A stretch of 48,954 nucleotides of DNA, from NCBI RefSeq assembly GCF_030409845.1, contig NZ_JAUFQQ010000004.1:1-48954 (forward strand), written 5' to 3'. Positions 1 through 9,071 of this stretch are shown here, piece after piece; within the stretch, counting starts at the first letter, position 1, and each line of letters starts with the position of its first letter. This stretch comes from Flavobacterium branchiarum (GTDB lineage Bacteria; Bacteroidota; Bacteroidia; Flavobacteriales; Flavobacteriaceae). Below the pieces are notes generated by a model, which was not told the DNA's origin, did no database searches, and was given only the letters and a program-made list of their open reading frames with translations. A program made the translations under genes and the position numbers.

Positions 1-1
1 A

Positions 2-160
2 AAAAGCGATGGAACTGTACAGGATAGAAATCATTCAACTATTGGCTACATAAAAAGTGATGGTAAAGTCGAAGATCGCAATCACAGTACAATTGTTACG
101 CTCGAGGTAAAAAATAAAGAATGGGCTGCTGTAGTTTATTTCTTTTTCAAGTTTGAGTAA
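2..160 (+). CDS. 5-fold beta-flower-type repeat protein, C-terminal fragment
   Basis: An open frame runs in from the window edge and ends with TAA at 158-160. About 52 residues are visible. They hold two tandem copies of a motif of the form SDGxVxDRNHSTIGYIK, followed by a hydrophobic, aromatic end (WAAVVYFFFKFE). This pattern is typical of small flavobacterial proteins named 5-fold beta-flower proteins, whose short repeats form blades of a small propeller-like disc. The start lies outside the window, so the full length and any signal peptide cannot be judged. No function is known to me. The family assignment is from memory of the motif. Confidence 0.6.
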   Translation, partial: KSDGTVQDRNHSTIGYIKSDGKVEDRNHSTIVTLEVKNKEWAAVVYFFFKFE

Positions 161-762
161 ATAACTTACTGACTACATTTATTTTAAATCATAATCCCGA
201 TAGCTATCCGGTACTATGTTAAGAAAGACGTTTCACTTAAAATAAAGCGCATAGCTATGTGAAAAAATATTTTCTTAAATCATTTTTATGAGCAAATTTA
301 TTCTGATGGCTATCGGAACTATGTCTCTATGTGTGTTAAATAGTTTTTCACAATTTTAGACGGATTCATAATCACTAAGATGCGACTTTATACTGCTTCT
401 TTCAGATTCTATCCCTAAGTACTTATAAAACCTGCGATTTTCAGGAGTAAATCTGTTTTATCTGCATTCTGATTCGTTACCAACAACGGGTTAATAATAC
501 CAAGCTAGATTCCTCTTTTCAATAATCATAAATGCTATTCTTGAATGCAGCAAACGTAAATACTAGAGAACAAACACGTTTATTCTATAGTATTTCAACC
601 TTTTTTTATTTAACTTAGCGCAACGTTTTTAGCTGATAAATAACCAATTATCAAAATAGAATTCGGTGTGTGTAACGCATTAAAAAAACAGCATAACTAC
701 TCATTATTTCAATGCATTGCAAATTAAAACTTACTAACAACTTAGTTCATTTAAAAAAAACT
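161..762. other. Intergenic region upstream of gnd, with short palindromic repeats
   Basis: No gene is visible in about 600 bases. Two related copies of a core gat(a/g)gctatc followed by actatgt lie at 195-218 and 301-324, with a further palindrome (cgcatagctatgtg) at about 248-261. Such short palindromes are scattered between genes in many Flavobacterium genomes and look like REP-type intergenic repeats. The last 160 bases before gnd should hold its promoter, but I see no clear TAnnTTTG box. Confidence 0.4.
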
Positions 763-2162
763 ATGAACACATTTGATTTTGGCATTGTCGGACTCGGCGT
801 AATGGGTCGTAACCTTCTTTTAAACATTGCCAGCCAAAAATTTGCTGCCGCAGGTTTAGATTTAGATACAGAAAAAGTCAATTCTTTACAACAGGAAGCT
901 GACTCAGAGCATACATTAGAAGCAACAACAGATGTTAAACATTTTGTAGAGCTTATCAAGCGTCAAGAGCAATTATGTTATTGGTACCTGCAGGTAAGCC
1001 TGTCGATAGTGCAATTCAAAGCCTTTTACTCATCTGGATGAAGGTGATATTATAATAGATGGTGGAAACACTTATTTTACTGATACTGACAGAAGATTCC
1101 TTGAATTATCTGCTAAAGGAATTCATTTCTTCGGAATGGGAATTTCTGGAGGTGAGCAAGGAGCTCGATTTGGTCCTAGTATGATGCCTGGTGGTGATAT
1201 AAAAAAGCCTACGAAAGACTTCGCCCTATTTTTGAAGCTATTGCTGCCAAAGTAGACGGAGAACCATGTGTTGAATATTTAGGAAATGGTTCTGCGGGTA
1301 ACTATTAAAAATGGTTCACAACGGAATTGAGTACGGAATCATGCAACTATATTTCTGAATTTATGACCTAATGAAACGTGGTTATAATCTTGATGAAGAC
1401 ATATAGAAAACACTTTCAATGAGTGGAACCAAACAGATCTTAAATCATTCTTAATCGAAATTACAGGAGCTATCCTTAAAGTAAAAGAACCAAATGGAGA
1501 ACGATTAATTAATATAATCTCTGATTGGGCTAATCTAAAGGAACAGGAAAATGGACTTCTCAAAATGCTATGGATTTGCAAGTACCAGTTCCTACCATGA
1601 TGCGGCAGTTTTTATGCGTGATATGTCAAAAGCAAGCCTGAAAGAATTGAAGCTGCTACCAAATTAGTTTGGGAATGACAAACAAGCAACTGTAAACGCT
1701 CCCGAAGCGATTAGTGCCTTAAAGATGCATTATTCTTTTCTATCCTAATTACTTATGCACAGGGATTGGCACAGCTTAGAACTGCTTCTAAAGAATATAA
1801 TTATGAATTAAATTTAGAGACCGTTACAAAAATATGGCGTGGAGGTTGTATCATTCGTGCAGATGTTCTTGAAGATTTCAGAAAAGCATTTGCAAAAACC
1901 CTAATTGCCAAACATTCTTTTAGATACTGACATTGCAGCTAAGTTCAATGCAACTCAAGCTGGTATTAGAGAAGTTATTCAATTTGCTGTTCAAAAAGGA
2001 TTACCTGTAGCTGGGCTTATGAATTCATTAGCTTATTTTGATGCTTACAGATCTGAAAATCTTCCAACGAATATGATTCAGGCACAACGTGATTATTTTG
2101 GAGCACATACCTACGAACGCACTGATTTACCGGGTACTTTTCATACCCAATGGAATGATTAA
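763..2162 (+). CDS. gnd: 6-phosphogluconate dehydrogenase, decarboxylating (frame broken)
   Basis: Oxidises 6-phosphogluconate to ribulose 5-phosphate and CO2 in the cytoplasm, making NADPH. The start at 763 gives [18 protein letters not shown], with the family's N-terminal dinucleotide fold (GLGVMGRNL). Downstream pieces carry [22 protein letters not shown], the catalytic-region motif [10 protein letters not shown] (across a frame change) and the C-terminal [13 protein letters not shown] and AYFDAYRS segments, in order and up to a normal C-terminus. The reading frame is broken many times, for example by one missing base near 963, 1030 and 1304, often where a CC pair should stand. Total length (about 467 codons) is normal. 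I take this as a full gene with sequence errors. zwf and pgl follow on the same strand. Confidence 0.93.
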
Positions 2163-2182
2163 GAAACTTTAAGTCAAAAACA

Positions 2183-3680
2183 ATGAATAATGTCAAAAAT
2201 ACTGATCCAATATAATTGTTATTTTTGGATCATCCGGTGACTTAGCAAAAAGAAAGCTTTTTCCAGCATTTCAAAATCTATCCTCGATGGCCGTATGCCA
2301 GAAAAATTTCAGATTATTGCTTAGGAAGAGCTGAAAAAGTGATGAAGAATTTCGCAATTACGTAATAAAACTTAAAGAGTTTTTCAAGAAAAGGGGCGCT
2401 TTCTAACGAGGAAACAGAGAAATTCATTCTCATATTACCTACTTAAGACATGATATTGACAAGGAAGAATCTTATCACGAATTAGATGCAAAATTATCTA
2501 GTATTGATACTGCTTATGGTTCTACGTGCCAATAGATTTTTTATCTTTCTATCGCACCTTCGTTTATAGCAACAATTTCGGGTAACATGAAAAAGTTACG
2601 CTTGCAAACAAAGCAAAAAAGGATCGAATCATTATTGAAAACCTTTTGGTTACGATAAAACCTCTGCAATTGAACTTAATGAAATGCTATCGCAAACTTT
2701 TAAGGAAGAACAGATTTATCGTATTGATCACTACCTAGGTAAAGAAACCGTTCAGAATATCCTTGCGTTCCGTTTTGGAAACTCTATGTTTGAGCCCTTA
2801 TGGAGTCGTAACTTCATAGATTTTGTTCAGATTACTGTAGCAGAAGAAGTAGGTGTTGAAGAACGTGGTGGTTTTTATGAAGGAGTTGGTGCCTTAAAAG
2901 ATATGATACAAAACCATTTGCTTCAGATTTTGTGTATGACTGCCATGGAAGCTCCTGCTTCATTAGGCGCTGACGACATACGAAACCGCAAAGCTGATAT
3001 GTACTGAAATCTATTAGACGTATAAAACCTGAAGAAGTTAATCACTACACTGTTAGAGGTCAATATGATGAAGGTTTAATAAAAGGCAATCCAGTTCCTG
3101 CATACCGAAATGATAAAGGTATAGCTCCCGATTCGAATACAGAAACCTATGTCGCTATGAAGATTTATCTTGATAACTGGAGATGGCAAGGGGTTCCTTT
3201 TTATTTGCGTACAGAAAAAGAATGCAAGAAAAACAATCTTCGATTATCATTCAGTTTAAACCTGTTCCTCATTCTTCTTTTTCTTATGATAACCAAGGAA
3301 TGACTCCTAATAGACTTATCATAAATATACAACCAGCAATGGACATAAAGTTACAATTTATGACCAAAAAACAGGTTTGTCTCTTTCTTTACAACCTGCT
3401 GAAATGATCTTTGATTATTTCAATGTTCAACAATGTCACCAGAAGCATACGAAACTTTGTTATCAGATGCTTTAGCAGGAGACCCTACCTATTCATGCGT
3501 TGGGATCAGGTTGAACAAGCTTGGGATGCAATTGATACCATTCAGGAAGTATGGAAAAATAACGTCCCTACTGATTTTCCTAATTATAAAGCGGGAAGTT
3601 GGGGACCTGAAGCTGCAAATGAATTACTTGCGCGCCAAGGACATGCTTGGGTTTCGAACACACAGAATATAGAGAAATAA
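2183..3680 (+). CDS. zwf: Glucose-6-phosphate 1-dehydrogenase (frame broken)
   Basis: Catalyses the first step of the oxidative pentose phosphate pathway, glucose 6-phosphate to 6-phosphogluconolactone with NADP. It starts 20 bases after the gnd stop. The N-terminal dinucleotide motif ([16 protein letters not shown]) is readable after a frame change near 2210. The active-site segment [13 protein letters not shown] lies in a clean stretch at about 2716-2760, followed by [22 protein letters not shown]. The C-terminal part ([11 protein letters not shown]) ends at 3680. Several single-base changes break the frame. Total length corresponds to about 499 codons, close to the usual 500 or so. The catalytic residues I can see are kept, which argues for sequence errors over decay. 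Confidence 0.93.
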
Positions 3681-3690
3681 AAAAAATAAA

Positions 3691-4446
3691 ATGATACACA
3701 ATATATAATACTATAGAAATCATAAACAGTAAGGCAGCCGACATTTTTGTTGCATCTGCACAAAAAGCAATACTTTGAAAAAGGGCGCTTTACAGCTGTA
3801 CTTACAGGGGATCTTCGCCTGCAGGAATCTATAGACTCTTGGCTTCTGACGAATACAAAAAACAAAATAGACTGGAATAACGTCGTTTTTATCTTTTGGG
3901 GTGACGAACGTTGGGTACCTCTTGAGGATGATCTTAGCAATGCAAAAATGTCTTATAATACCACTTTTAAGTCATGTGCCTATTCCTGAAAGTAATGTGT
4001 TTCCGATGTACAAAGATGGTGTTTCACCAGAAGATTATGCGGTTACGTCATGAGCAGTCTATTAGATCTATTTTAGGAGAAGATGGCAAATTTGATCTTT
4101 CTTACTTGGTCTTGGAGATGATGGTCATACCGCTTCCCTATTCCAGGTGAAGCAGTACTTGAGGAACAAACAAAATGGGTAGCAGCTTACCGTCTTGAAT
4201 CTCAAAATATGCATCGCATTACGTTAACTGCTCCTTAATAAATAGAGCAGAAAAGATACTAGTTGTTGCTTTTGGTGAAAAAAGGCTCCTGCTTTAAAAG
4301 AAGTTTTTATACGGAGATTATAATCCTACTACTTACCCAATGCAGTTAATTAAACCTGTTTCTGGTGAATTATTATTTTTAGTAGACAATAGTGCGGCAG
4401 GACTAAATGGTCAAGTGCTACTGAAGCTATTTTAGGGCTTTCATAA
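3691..4446 (+). CDS. pgl: 6-phosphogluconolactonase (frame broken)
   Basis: Hydrolyses 6-phosphogluconolactone to 6-phosphogluconate, the step between Zwf and Gnd. It lies 10 bases after zwf and completes the three-gene oxidative pentose phosphate operon. Readable pieces in order are FTAVLTGG (substrate-binding glycine region, frame change near 3810), FIFWGDERWVPLEDDLSNAKM (the family signature), LGLGDDGHTASLFPG and a C-terminal NSAAGLNG region ending in LGLS. Length is about 252 codons, near the 240 expected. At least five single-base changes break the frame. A strong terminator lies about 90 bases downstream. Confidence 0.9.
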
Positions 4447-4483
4447 ATAAAAAATTCTGAATTAGATTATTTTATATTCATAG

Positions 4484-4626
4484 TGTACTGTCCAAAAAAA
4501 GCGATACACATTATTAGATAAAATTGAATATTAAACAGTAACAAAAATATTTTTGTTACTGTTTTTTTTTTGTTTTATAAGTACTCATTTTTTATTTTCA
4601 GAATGTATTTAACTCGGCGTCTATCT
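4484..4626. repeat. Direct repeat A, copy 1 (left flank of the yefM/yoeB segment)
   Basis: About 143 bases that recur at 5653-5774. The two copies share acacattattagataaaatt, the terminator hairpin, and the tail cagaatgtatttaactcg(g/a)cgtct. Copy 1 carries about 22 extra bases between hairpin and tail. Each copy begins with a tract of the form ctgtcc followed by As, which could be a worn insertion-sequence end, but no transposase is present. Confidence 0.8.
4533..4571 (+). terminator. Rho-independent terminator after pgl
   Basis: A perfect 15-bp stem (AAACAGTAACAAAAA and its complement) with a two-base centre is followed by a run of ten Ts. It lies in repeat A copy 1 and would end the gnd-zwf-pgl transcript. 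Confidence 0.85.
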
Positions 4627-4806
4627 GGTTTTTTTTTGTAAAATCCTGTATGATTGAATAATTTAAACCATATTTTACTATAATTCGATACAAATACCTT
4701 TCTCTTCACATACTTTTTTTGTATTTATTATAGGTAGCAGTCCTTGTAACCGTTATGATTTGGTATAAATATTTCATACTTAAAGTACGTTTTAATGTAA
4801 CTTTTT

Positions 4807-4833
4807 TGTACATTTGAACGTACAATATGTACA
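4807..4833 (+). promoter_or_regulatory. Promoter and likely YefM operator of the toxin-antitoxin pair
   Basis: The -7 element TACATTTG (4809-4816) fits the Bacteroidota consensus TAnnTTTG. Two TGTACA palindromes sit at 4807-4812 and 4828-4833, and the first overlaps the -7 box. The YefM-YoeB operator of E. coli is built on the same TGTACA core (established), so autoregulation by the antitoxin is likely here (inference). The antitoxin ATG is at 4851. Confidence 0.6.
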
Positions 4834-4850
4834 TCTAAAAAATACACGTC

Positions 4851-5116
4851 ATGAAAGCAGTAACTATATCAACATTAAGAAAAAACATCAAAGGTTATTT
4901 TGACGAAGTTTCGGAATCATCAGAAACAATAATCGTTCCCCCGAAATGAAGAAGAGGGTGCCGTTGTGATTATATCAATCAAAGAATATAATTCAATTAT
5001 GGAAACCAACATCTACTTTCAACTAAAGCAAATAGAAAGAGACTTACTGAATCCATTGAACAAATGGAAAAAGGTAGCTAAAGACTTTTGACTTAGAAGA
5101 ATTAGAGACTGCTTAA
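4851..5116 (+). CDS. YefM/Phd-family antitoxin (frame broken)
   Basis: Antitoxin of a type II toxin-antitoxin pair. It should bind and neutralise the YoeB-like RNase encoded next and repress the shared promoter. The N-terminus ([20 protein letters not shown]) followed by a [19 protein letters not shown] segment is the Phd/YefM fold. The C-terminal tail (about 30 residues ending in EEMEKG-like and [11 protein letters not shown]) is the toxin-binding part. Three single-base changes break the frame: an extra C in the C-run near 4940, one near 5010, and a missing base near 5080. Corrected length is about 88 residues, normal for the family. The stop is 2 bases before the toxin start. Confidence 0.82.
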
Positions 5117-5118
5117 AT

Positions 5119-5389
5119 ATGGATATTTGTTACTAAGAACGGTTGGGAAGAGTTTGAATACTGGATTGAAAACGATACCGATACAGCAATAAAGATAAAA
5201 GAATTAATAAAATCCGTTAAACAAAATCCATTTACTGAATCGGAAAACCTGAACCGCTAAGACATGATTTGAAAGGCTTTTGGTCACGTAGAATCAGTAG
5301 TGAACATCGATTATTTATAAAGTATCAGGAAATAAAGGAGTTGACAGAAGTGCATCATACTTCAATGTAGATTCCACTACGATGATTAA
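5119..5389 (+). CDS. YoeB-type toxin, Txe/YoeB family RNase (frame broken)
   Basis: Ribosome-dependent mRNA interferase of the Txe/YoeB family. The start gives [20 protein letters not shown] after one frame correction near 5134. The core [23 protein letters not shown] and the family signature [19 protein letters not shown] are readable across a missing base near 5240. The C-terminus reads [13 protein letters not shown] and keeps the terminal His-Tyr pair that forms the catalytic end in YoeB. Length is about 90 residues, normal. It follows the antitoxin by 2 bases, so the two are co-translated. A hairpin terminator follows within 10 bases. Confidence 0.82.
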
Positions 5390-5395
5390 TAAGTT

Positions 5396-5420
5396 AAGCT
5401 CTCATTCGAGAGCTTTTTTT
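5396..5420 (+). terminator. Rho-independent terminator after the YoeB-type toxin
   Basis: A perfect 8-bp stem (aagctctc / gagagctt) with an ATTC loop is followed by seven Ts. It lies 6 bases after the toxin stop. Confidence 0.85.
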
Positions 5421-5558
5421 ATACTCAATAACCAGATTTTAATGCAACTTTAATTAGGATACTAAACAAAACTATACCTATTTCGTAATAAATAATGGAA
5501 GTTCTTATGAACATAACGATTGGTAAAGCTCACTGATTACGATTAGAGAAATTTTGTA

Positions 5559-5642
5559 AATCCTTATAAGTATAAGTACAATGGTAAGGAGTTGCAGGAT
5601 CAGCTGGGACTTAACATGACGGCTATGGACCCGTTAGATTAA
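5559..5642 (+). pseudogene. Orphan Rhs-type core fragment
   Basis: About 27 codons read NPYKYKYNGKELQDQLGLNM and then TAMDPLD before TAA. YKYNGKELQDELGL is the hallmark near the end of the Rhs/YD-repeat core. No upstream Rhs frame and no downstream toxin tip are present, so this is a remnant. It lies between the toxin's terminator and repeat A copy 2, inside the bracketed segment, which suggests that the segment came in with, or was rearranged through, an Rhs locus. Confidence 0.65.
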
Positions 5643-5652
5643 AACATGAGTG

Positions 5653-5774
5653 ATACCTGTCCCCAAAAAAAAACGACACACATTATTAGATAAAATTGTT
5701 ATATTAAACAGTAACAAAATTATTTTGTTACTGTTTTTTTTGTTTTCAGAATGTATTTAACTCGACGTCTACCT
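5653..5774. repeat. Direct repeat A, copy 2 (right flank of the yefM/yoeB segment), with terminator
   Basis: Second copy of the repeat at 4484-4626, shorter by about 22 bases after the hairpin. The hairpin (14-bp stem AAACAGTAACAAAA, 5706-5736, then Ts) is kept, with small changes in the loop. The copy restores a terminator-bearing sequence downstream of the inserted-looking toxin-antitoxin segment. Confidence 0.8.
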
Positions 5775-5911
5775 CTGCTTCTTCCTCGACATTTTTATAA
5801 TAAACAATTCCATGTAAGGAATTGATCCAAATGGTTTCATTATAAAAGAATCAAAATAAATAGAAGATTTAGACCTAATTACTGAGAATTAAAAAAATGT
5901 TAAATCAAAAT

Positions 5912-5948
5912 TATATTGTGCACAATATAGTTTTAAGCAATACATTTG
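5912..5948 (+). promoter_or_regulatory. OhrR operator and ohr promoter
   Basis: A perfect 18-bp palindrome, TATATTGTGCACAATATA (5912-5929), lies 40 bases before the ohr start. A Bacteroidota -7 box, TACATTTG, follows at 5941-5948, and a TTG that could serve as the -33 element (5916-5918) is inside the palindrome. A MarR-family repressor bound here would block RNA polymerase. With ohrR three genes away, OhrR is the natural ligand (inference). Confidence 0.7.
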
Positions 5949-5968
5949 TAGAATTAAAACAATAAACA

Positions 5969-6401
5969 ATGATAAAACATTATATAAAATTGGCGCTACG
6001 GCCAAAGGAGGAAGAAACGGGCACGTAAAAAAGTGACAATGGTGTACTAGACTTAGAAGTAAGAATGCCTAAAGGTCTTGGAGGTGCTAATGACAATTTA
6101 TGCCAATCCAGAAATGCTGTTTGCTGCTGGTTATGCCGCTTGTTTTGATAGTGCTTTAAATTTAATAATTAAACAAAATAAAATTGACGCTGGAGAAACT
6201 GCTGTAACTGCTAATGTAAGCATTGGACAATTGGAAAATGGAGCATTCGGCCTAACTGCAGACTTACATGCTAATATTCAAGGTGTAAACTTTAGACCAG
6301 GCACAGTCTCTTATAGAAAAAGCGCATCAAATTTGTCCATATTCTAACGCTACCGTGGTAATATGGATGTTACATTAACTGTTTCAAACAAACTAATATA
6401 A
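5969..6401 (+). CDS. ohr: Organic hydroperoxide resistance protein, Ohr/OsmC family (frame broken)
   Basis: Thiol peroxidase that reduces organic hydroperoxides in the cytoplasm. After frame corrections near 5985-6050 and 6095, the N-terminus reads as the usual Ohr start with GGRNGHVKSDNG and RMPKGLGGAN. The first reactive cysteine lies in AAGYAACFDSAL and the second in ICPYSNATRGN, the two that form the catalytic pair in Ohr. Length is about 140 residues, normal. The stop is 7 bases before the nitroreductase gene, so the two are likely co-transcribed from the promoter at 5912-5948. Confidence 0.9.
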
Positions 6402-6408
6402 AAAAAAA

Positions 6409-7044
6409 ATGGCATTAATAGAAGATTTAAACTGGCGACATGCTGTAAAAGCATATGATCCTACTAGAAAAGTAAAACAAGAAGATATTGATAAAATTGT
6501 TGAGGCAGCACGTTTAGCACCAACTTCATCTGGACTACAACCTTTTAAACTTATTGTAGTAGAAAACCAGGATATTAAAAATCAATTATCTGAAGGATCA
6601 TTAAATCCAGAGTGCATGAGAGAAGCTTCACACATTTTGATTTTGCGGCCTGGAACCGATATACTGAAGAACGCATTGACAAAGTTTACGATTTCACTAC
6701 AGATGAAAGAGATTTGCCACGCGGTCGTTTTTGAGAGCTATACAGACAAATTAAAATCTATTTATTTAGCCGAAGAGGCTGAAAAAAACTTTGCACACAC
6801 ATCGCGTCAAACTTATATTGCACTTGGGCTGGCACTTGCTCAAGCTGCAGAATTGAAAGTAGATACCACGCCTGTAGAAGGATTTGATAACGCGGTTATT
6901 ACAAGGTTCTTCAGCTTGATAACCTAGGATTAAAAAGCGTTTCTCTTATGTATGTAGGTATTGCGGATCCTTCAAGAGATTGGATTGGTTTCAATGAAAA
7001 AAGTAAGAATTCCGACAGAAGAATTTGTAATTGAATACAAATAA
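6409..7044 (+). CDS. NAD(P)H-dependent oxidoreductase, nitroreductase family (frame broken)
   Basis: FMN-dependent nitroreductase of the NfsB/YdgI type; its natural substrate cannot be told from sequence. The N-terminus (MALIEDLNWRHAVKAYDPTR) and RLAPTSSGLQPFKLIVV, the FMN-phosphate-binding segment, are in one clean frame. ALGLALAQAAELKVDTTPVEGFD is the second conserved block, and the protein ends KVRIPTEEFVIEYK. Frame changes lie near 6640, 6740 and 6905. Total length of 212 codons is usual for the family. It sits between ohr and ohrR, so a role in oxidative or electrophile stress is likely (inference). Confidence 0.87.
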
Positions 7045-7132
7045 AACCCAAAGACAAATATTTTTATTATTGTCAAAAATAACGTAATTACAGTAGTTTA
7101 AACTCATTTCTGTAATTTTAAGACTCTTAAAA

Positions 7133-7587
7133 ATGGAAGACTTTTTAAAGTTAGATAAACAAGTATGCTTTTCAATTTATGTATTGCATCGTGAAATTAT
7201 GCAGCATTATCGGCCGATATTAGAGGCTATTGATTTAACCTATCCACAATATATAACCATGATGGCATTATGGGAAAACGGACAGCAGACCGTTAACCAA
7301 CTCGGCGCAAAGCTTAATCTAGATAACGGGACAGTAACACCATTACTAAAACGCTTGGAAGGGAAAAAATTATTAACACGTAACGCGAAGCAAAGCAGAT
7401 GAACGTGTTGTATTGATTGCACTCACTGAGGAAGGAAAAAATTTAAGAGAGAAAGCTTCTTCTGTACCGATGCAGATTTTTACAAGCATTACATCTAGAT
7501 TTGGATGATTTACACCAGCTAAAAGCAATGTCTGATAAAATAGTCGAACGTGCACAAAAAAAAATTCCGACCGCTCAAATATCTTAG
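7133..7587 (+). CDS. ohrR: MarR-family peroxide sensor OhrR (frame broken)
   Basis: Organic-hydroperoxide-sensing repressor. A cysteine at residue 12 (KLDKQVCFSIYVLHREI) is in the place of the sensing Cys of OhrR, and the following HYRPILEAIDLTYPQYITMMAL is typical. The winged helix-turn-helix follows (TVNQLGAKLNLDNGTVTPLLKRLE, then the wing with ADERVVLIALTEEG). Frame changes near 7385 and 7475-7490 split the C-terminal half. The last residues (KKIPTAQIS) end at 7587. Length is about 151 residues. It likely represses the ohr operon through the palindrome at 5912. It has its own 88-base upstream gap, in which I see no matching palindrome. Confidence 0.88.
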
Positions 7588-7683
7588 ATAACTGTAGCGT
7601 GGAAATTCTTTCCGTGTCCACAAAGAGATTCATATAACTATTACAAAATAAGCCATTCCATAACGGAGTGGCTTATTGTTTTT
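7567..7683. repeat. Direct repeat B, copy 1 (left flank of hipBA)
   Basis: About 117 bases that recur at 9440-9556. The repeat begins in the last 20 or so bases of ohrR, runs through ggaaattctttcc, acaaagagattcata, ctattacaaaataagcc and ends after the terminator hairpin. The copies are nearly identical from 7601 onward and weaker before that point. Confidence 0.88.
7647..7683 (+). terminator. Rho-independent terminator after ohrR
   Basis: A 13-bp stem (AATAAGCCATTCC with GGAGTGGCTTATT, one G-T pair) with an ATAAC loop is followed by a T-rich tail. It lies 60 bases after the ohrR stop, in repeat B copy 1. Confidence 0.82.
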
Positions 7684-7824
7684 ATAGCACTTTTAAGTGT
7701 ACCAAACTGTTAAAATAGAATTCAAGTTAGCCTGCATTCACTAAGAAATCACTAGGGTCTTTGATGTTTTAAATAATCAAAGGTGAAAAATCTTTGATTA
7801 TAGATGACCGAACTTTTTCCGGAA

Positions 7825-9028
7825 TTAGAAATTCCCCTGAATATCCTCCCATTGTGCAATTACATTTTGTACTTCCTTGATTATTTTGATTGGATTCTTA
7901 ATTGCCATTTCCTCGGCTAAAGGAAGTACATCATCAAGAAGATTTTAAGACGTTTCCATTTATCGATAAAGCACGAGGGGTGTTTAGAATTTACGAAGTG
8001 CATCAATTGGATATGTAACATCATAGGCTGGCCCCAAATTCCAGGCATCTTTCTCTTCATATAGATAAAACTGTGGTTTTTAAGATGGTCATCTGTATTA
8101 GCGAATACAACATTAAAAATCATCCTTCTATACAATTCCCTGATATCTTTATGTGGCACCTTGAGTCCGACAGCAAGCTGAAAAAGTCTTTCGTAAGATG
8201 AATGCTCAGGCTTTCCGTAATCCCAACCTGTTAACCCCGAAGCAGTCAATACATGTTGTTTCCGCCCATTTTGCCTGTCATAGCGCAATGTAGCAAAATG
8301 TTTATCTTCAATAAGTTTACATGGCATCATTTCAATACCTGCTTGCTGGGTCAGTAAATAATAGACATATTCTACTTTTTCTCTATTGTAGTCCCCGGCT
8401 TCATCCATAAAGAGCTTTACCAAATAATGATTGTAATTTCAGAATACTCAACATCACCCGGATAATTTGCAGCGTCTGCTTATGCTCTGATACTAATATT
8501 TTAGGCCTGGCTCCCCCAGCTGAAGTTCTAGCTTTAATATATTTAAAAGTGCAATATCACTGAGGTTTTCTCCAGAAGTATCCTTTTTTATTTCTAATAC
8601 CTGCTGCAGTATGGCAACTATCTCATCGAAATTTACGTTTTCGGTTTTTTGGGATTTCGGCTACTGGTCTGTACTCTAATGCTCCATACCTCTATTGGCA
8701 ACATAACTCAGCTGATCCAGTGGACTAATTTTATCAAAAGATAAATCCTGTGCTTCAAACCACTCTTTGAAAATAATATTTCCAAACATGTCCGGAAGCG
8801 AGTCTGCAATCATTGGCGGAAGTCCACGAAATGTTTCTCCATTGAACTGTGTAAATACCTGTGCGTGTTTATGTCTTTTAAAAATAAAAGGAAACATTCT
8901 ACTATATCGTCCAGAATCTAAAAATTCCGAATTTATACTGGAAATAACTTTTTTTCATCTCCACTGTATCCTAATTTACCAATTTCAATTCCAAAGGCAA
9001 AAACATCTATAAGTTCATTTGCTGCCAT
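7825..9028 (-). CDS. hipA: HipA-family serine/threonine kinase toxin (frame broken)
   Basis: Toxin of a HipBA-type pair; HipA of E. coli phosphorylates glutamyl-tRNA synthetase and induces dormancy. The start gives MAANELIDVFAFGIEIGKLG, the N-terminal subdomain. FKRHKHAQVFTQFNGETFRGLPPMIADSLPDMFGN is the second part. The kinase region holds CKLIEDKHFATLRYDRQNG and the catalytic-loop motif NTDDHLKNHSFIY, with the catalytic Asp. A frame change shortly after it splits the metal-binding part (WRLAPAYD-like). The frame is broken near 8935, 8660, 8440-8510, 8040 and 7930. The C-terminus (QNVIAQWEDIQGNF) ends at 7825. Length is about 401 codons, normal. hipB lies just upstream on the same strand. 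Confidence 0.87.
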
Positions 9029-9071
9029 AATTTAGTATAAGGAATTAATATTATGGTTTGAAATATCAGTA

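Noticed and set aside
4484..5774. A complete insertion sequence between the two copies of repeat A
   Set aside because: The copies are direct, not inverted, and no transposase is encoded between them; only a toxin-antitoxin pair and an Rhs fragment.
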